Below, in pieces: positions 60,410 through 64,000 of a stretch of 64,000 bases of DNA. Source of the stretch: Rhizomys pruinosus (taxonomy: Eukaryota; Chordata; Mammalia; Rodentia; Spalacidae); contig VZQC01000392.1 in the NCBI GenBank assembly GCA_009823505.1, positions 4,873,353 through 4,937,352 of the forward strand. The letters are read 5' to 3'. Made by a program: the position numbers and the translations under genes. Position 1 is the stretch's first letter; each line of letters starts with the position of its first letter. The notes beneath the pieces are model-generated. The model saw nothing but the letters and a program-made list of their open reading frames with translations. It ran no database searches and was not told the DNA's origin.

Positions 60410-62870
60410 TTTTTTTAAAGCCAATTTTCATTGAAGCTTTGTGCATTTCATACAAAATTTCCACTCAAGTCTAGACCCACTCCCCATTCCTTGCCCTCCT
60501 CCCCCCCGCCCAAGCTCATGCATTCTGCCAAACATGTTTTTCATCTTTTCCTCGGGTCTATGTGATGCAGAAGTTTACTGTTTCAAGCAGAAGTTCACCA
60601 TTTCAGTCAGTTCTTTGACCCAGTCTTTTTTGTTGTTGTTGTTCCTTCCAATCTGCATCACTCCAAAATATGCATATACGCATGCCACATATATCTTTTA
60701 CCATCTTCAACTTATGATTTCTTTCCTTTTTTTAAAAAATTAGGCTGAAAGATGTCATGTTTGAAGTCTCCTCCTTGGCAAGCCCAAGCCACCATCAGTT
60801 CTGCCCTTGTGCTCTACACTGGGGTTTTCCCTTCCCATGGTCACCAAATGAGGTCCAGTAAGCACCATGTCCTGTCTTGATCTTCCTGTACTGGTCTCTG
60901 TGATACAGCCTGGGTAGTCCAACAATGGCAATCAATACTCTGAAGAGGCAGAAACCCCAGTAGTAGCTCAGTCCACAAGCTGGATGTCTCAGCAGTCCCC
61001 ATTTGGCACTGAAGGTTTGGAGAATTCTTGGAGAGACATGAGTCTTCAGTCCATATTGGAAGGTTGAAAAGCTGTGTCTCATGTCTTTGAAGGATGGCAA
61101 AAGCAGTGGCAGCCACAGGGTAGCTGCACTTGCCAATAAGACAGGCAAAACAACTGTGCTCTTTTTTTTTTTTTTTTAACTTTTTGTCTTTTTACTAAGA
61201 TCTCAAGTTTTATACCTGAAGTATAATTTCTCAGGCCTTACTAATTATTTCTGGTTATACTTTCCTTTTGGATGCTTAAGGCTACACTGTTAGCTCAAAT
61301 TAACAAAGGTTTTTGTTTTCTCAAGGTCAGTTAAGGATCTGATCCACAGTGGTTTTTTTCTTTTTTTTTTGGAGGGGGGGTGGAGCCCCTGACTCCTTTT
61401 AGCTTTTCATTTACCAGTTCCATCCATTCGAGGTCAAAGTCAGATCCTGCTAGACCAGGCTTCCCTTTTTGAAGCATGAGCAGACTTTCCTCTTTATAGA
61501 CTGCACACTGGCTGAAGTCCCATTAGTGGATCTCCAAGACCTCCCTGCACAGGAAGACTGGTGACTCACATTTGCAAGACATTTCAGGAGATGCCCCCAT
61601 GCATAGTCCCCTAGGATTTAGTTGACCTCTGAGGGTAAGGAACAAAGTTTTCCCTTAAACCCCTCAGCCAAATTGGTATGGGCCTTAAGTATGGTTGTTA
61701 AACATTCAGAAAAGCTAAGTTACACCAGCCTGATACTTTTAATTAGAAAAGGCTTGGACAAAAGCTCAAGCAGCCTTATATAAGAAATACTAAAAAGCAC
61801 TCCCATAAGATAGACACTGTGGTTAGACACAGTGTCATGACAAACTAGTTTTTTTTCCCCTTATTCTTTGATTTTGTGCATATAAGCCCTCTACCCATAT
61901 ACCAAAACTGCCTAAGTCTGAAAATAAATAGTAGCTTAATTCTAGAACCTATTAAGGGATTCACAATAAAAGAGTACAGTTGTTTTCAGATCATGAGGAA
62001 TATAACATTAACGTTGTTTAGTTTGCCTTACAACTAAGTACTTGGTGCTAGCATCCACAGATGAGGGATACCATTTGTTGTTTGTTTTTCTGAGACTGTA
62101 ATACTTCACTCAACATAATATCTTCTAGTTCTATCCATTTACCTACAAAGTTCATGATGTTATCTTTCTTTACTGCTGCATAGAACTCCATTGTGTAGAT
62201 GTACCACATTTTCTCTATTCGTTCATCAGTTGAGGGGCACTTGGGTTGGTTCCAACTGTTCGCTATTGTGAAGAGAGCTGCAATAAACATGGCCGTGCAT
62301 GTATCTCTGCGGTAGGATGAGTCTTGTGGGGACATGCCCAGGAGTGGTATGACTGGGTCAGGTGGCAAGTTCATTTTGAGTCTCTTAAGGGTTCTCCACA
62401 CTGCTTTCCATAGTGGCTGTACAAGTTTACATTCCCACCAGCAGTGGATGAGTGTTCACCTTTCCCTACAACCTCTCCAGCATTTTGGTATCATTTGTTT
62501 TCTTGATCCTAGCCAGTCTTATTGTAGTGAGATGATATCTTAAAGTGGTTTTAATTTGCATTTCCTTAATTATTAGCGATGTCGAACATTTCTTAAGGTG
62601 TTTCTCAGCCATCTCTAATTCCTCACTTGTGTAGTCTCTCTTCAGCTCTTTATTCCATATTTTGAGTGAGTCATTTGTTTTCTTTCTTCTTTGTTTTTTG
62701 AATAGTTTAGATATTCTGGAAATTAATGCTTTGTCAGATGTATCTGTGGTGAAGGTTTCCTCCCACTCTTTGGGTTTTCTCTTCCCTTCCTCGATTGTTT
62801 CTTTTGCTGTACTGCATATCCCATTTTTAAGGAGACACTATTTTCTTTCTCTTAAATAAAATGAATTACT
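60410..62870 (-). mobile_element. 5'-truncated L1 with ORF2 C-terminus
   Basis: A T tract, then a long L1 3' UTR (60410-62047), then the ORF2 C-terminal region. On the minus strand 62401-62048 reads MWRTLKRLKMNLPPDPVIPL and later TDERIEKMWYIYTMEFYAAV, ending LICGC. These are typical LINE-1 ORF2p C-terminal motifs. Similarity continues to about 62870, where the element is cut. It is better preserved than the copy at 43390. Confidence 0.88.
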
Positions 62871-62928
62871 GAAATCCAGAGTTGATTTAGGATTAATTCA
62901 ATTCAGCAATCACTTGGACACCTATTTC

Positions 62929-63529
62929 TTTCTTTTTTTTTTCCATTTTTGAAAACCATGCTTTAAAATATTCCATTCTGTAAATTTCCATTCCACAAAG
63001 AAACTATAGAATTTGAATCACTGCATCTTCTCAAAAAAGAAGAAAGAAATCAGTTCTTCCTAGGAGTCTTTTTTTTTTCCTTTCTAATATCTTAAATGTC
63101 AATGATCACAAAAACTTCTGGTTTCTCTTCATTATAGACTCGCATTGCTGAATATGTTATTGCTTTGACTTCTGTTCCCTGAGGGTGCTTAGACAGTGAA
63201 AATTCTTCTCCCCACCCAATTGACCATAATTTGAAATTTCTTTGATCAATATTAAGTACTTTTACTTCCTTTAGTTTCTACTTCTACTGTTTGGAGGGGT
63301 TCAACAGTCCCAGTATCCGTCATGTACCCAAACATGGCCATGGCACACTGTTCAAATGCTTCCTTCAGAGTAACTCCCCATGCATGTAACTGGACATCAG
63401 CTGTATGATCCAAATATTTGTACTTCCGATTGACAGGAGGATACTTGGCCTTGATCGCTTTCTGCTCCTCAGTCAAATCGTAATCTCTAACATCTTCCTC
63501 TTCCTGAGCCATGATTGCAGAATTCAGCC
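62929..63529 (-). pseudogene. Zbtb8os-ps: Archease (Zbtb8os) processed pseudogene
   Basis: Archease is a cofactor of the RTCB tRNA-splicing ligase complex. The minus-strand ATG at 63510-63512 starts [19 protein letters not shown] and remains open through [14 protein letters not shown] to VEVETKG. The frame then breaks at a junction near 63268 where about 27 codons are missing. Sequence resumes as [20 protein letters not shown] to the natural stop at 63092-63094. It is intronless with poly(A) (T run at 62929-62942) and is flanked by GGACACCTATTTC at 62916-62928 and 63530-63542. It cannot make the full protein. Confidence 0.92.
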
Positions 63530-63786
63530 GGACACCTATTTCCAAGGAGCACTAATGATCACATTGATAATGACCTAGAATGTATATTTAGAAGATGAAT
63601 TACAGACTCTTTCCTTGACTCTGCCCTAATCCATATTTATATTAATAATAGTCATTAATGATTATAATGAAGCATAGCATGTTTCTCATATTTGTGTCTG
63701 ACATCAAACTGACACTTGCTAAACATAGAAGCCCCTTCAGTGTACTACTTTCCGTCATACCGTCTTTCTCCCTAAACCATTTCTTT

Positions 63787-63969
63787 TTTCTTTTATATTG
63801 ACTGATTTATTTATTTATTTATTTGGTCTTTTTTGAGACAGGGTCTCCCTGTAGCCCCAGCTGTCCTTGAACTCACTATGTAGACCAGGCTGGCCTTGAA
63901 CTCACAGAGATCCACCTGCCTCTGCCTCCCAAGTGCTGGGATTAAAGGTGTGTGCCACCACACCTGGTG
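63787..63969 (-). repeat. B1 SINE with TSD
   Basis: A (TTTA)n tail and antisense near-consensus B1. ACCATTTCTTT flanks it at 63776-63786 and 63970-63980. Confidence 0.92.
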
Positions 63970-64000
63970 ACCATTTCTTTATTAAAAAATTATTTTTATT

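Larger units (their letters stand above)
59930..64000 (+). other. Fktn: Fktn intron 3 (partial)
   Basis: Filled mainly by two antisense L1 fragments (60042, 60410), an archease retropseudogene (62929) and a B1 (63787). The next Fktn exon is not present. Confidence 0.75.

Noticed and set aside
60795..61148. 117-residue minus-strand open frame
   Set aside because: It falls inside the L1 3' UTR, downstream of the ORF2 stop, and shows no recognised domain.

Overview
This is nuclear DNA from a rodent, most likely a muroid other than the house mouse. The evidence is the density of B1 and B2 SINEs, rodent L1 copies and URR1-like DNA elements. The B2 copies have a CpG-bearing tail (around GCACGACACGGGTGCACAGA) that differs from the mouse consensus I know. 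No species is named because nothing here fixes one. All protein-coding signal is spliced, so long open frames are mostly repeats.

Two genes lie in the same (+) orientation. (1) The 3' half of Fsd1l (fibronectin type III and SPRY domain containing 1-like): six coding exons between 1464 and 18851 with consistent splice phases, then a long AT-rich 3' UTR that probably ends near 25.7 kb. (2) The 5' part of Fktn (fukutin): a CpG-rich promoter and non-coding first exon, an exon carrying the start codon and signal-anchor (54080-54280), and the next coding exon (59870-59929). The rest of Fktn lies beyond the window. This Fsd1l-Fktn order matches the mammalian arrangement (human 9q31).

The stretch between the genes is problematic. 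An N at 26249 and an N at 37235 bracket about 11 kb. About 26250-31400 and 36600-37000 are low-complexity-poor, noisy sequence in which only blurred L1 and SINE traces can be seen. The segment 31934-35756 is repeated almost exactly at 37236-41031, so the Fktn promoter and exon 1 appear twice. The second copy starts at the base after the N. I judge a gap-filling artefact more likely than a real duplication.

Fktn intron 1 (about 40.1-54.1 kb) holds a near-complete antisense L1 with 5' monomers and its own target-site duplication. It also holds B1/B2 insertions and a 38-39 bp minisatellite just upstream of the start-codon exon. Further downstream are an ERV-type solo LTR, an RPL15 retropseudogene, two more antisense L1 fragments and an archease (Zbtb8os) retropseudogene with flanking duplications and an apparent exon skip.

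The most interesting repeat biology is a recurrent chimeric SINE: a tRNA-derived B2 head joined to a 7SL-derived B1 at the same junction in several loci. Three copies are each enclosed by a single target-site duplication, so the fusion itself appears to retrotranspose. A mariner transposase remnant also lies in an Fsd1l intron.
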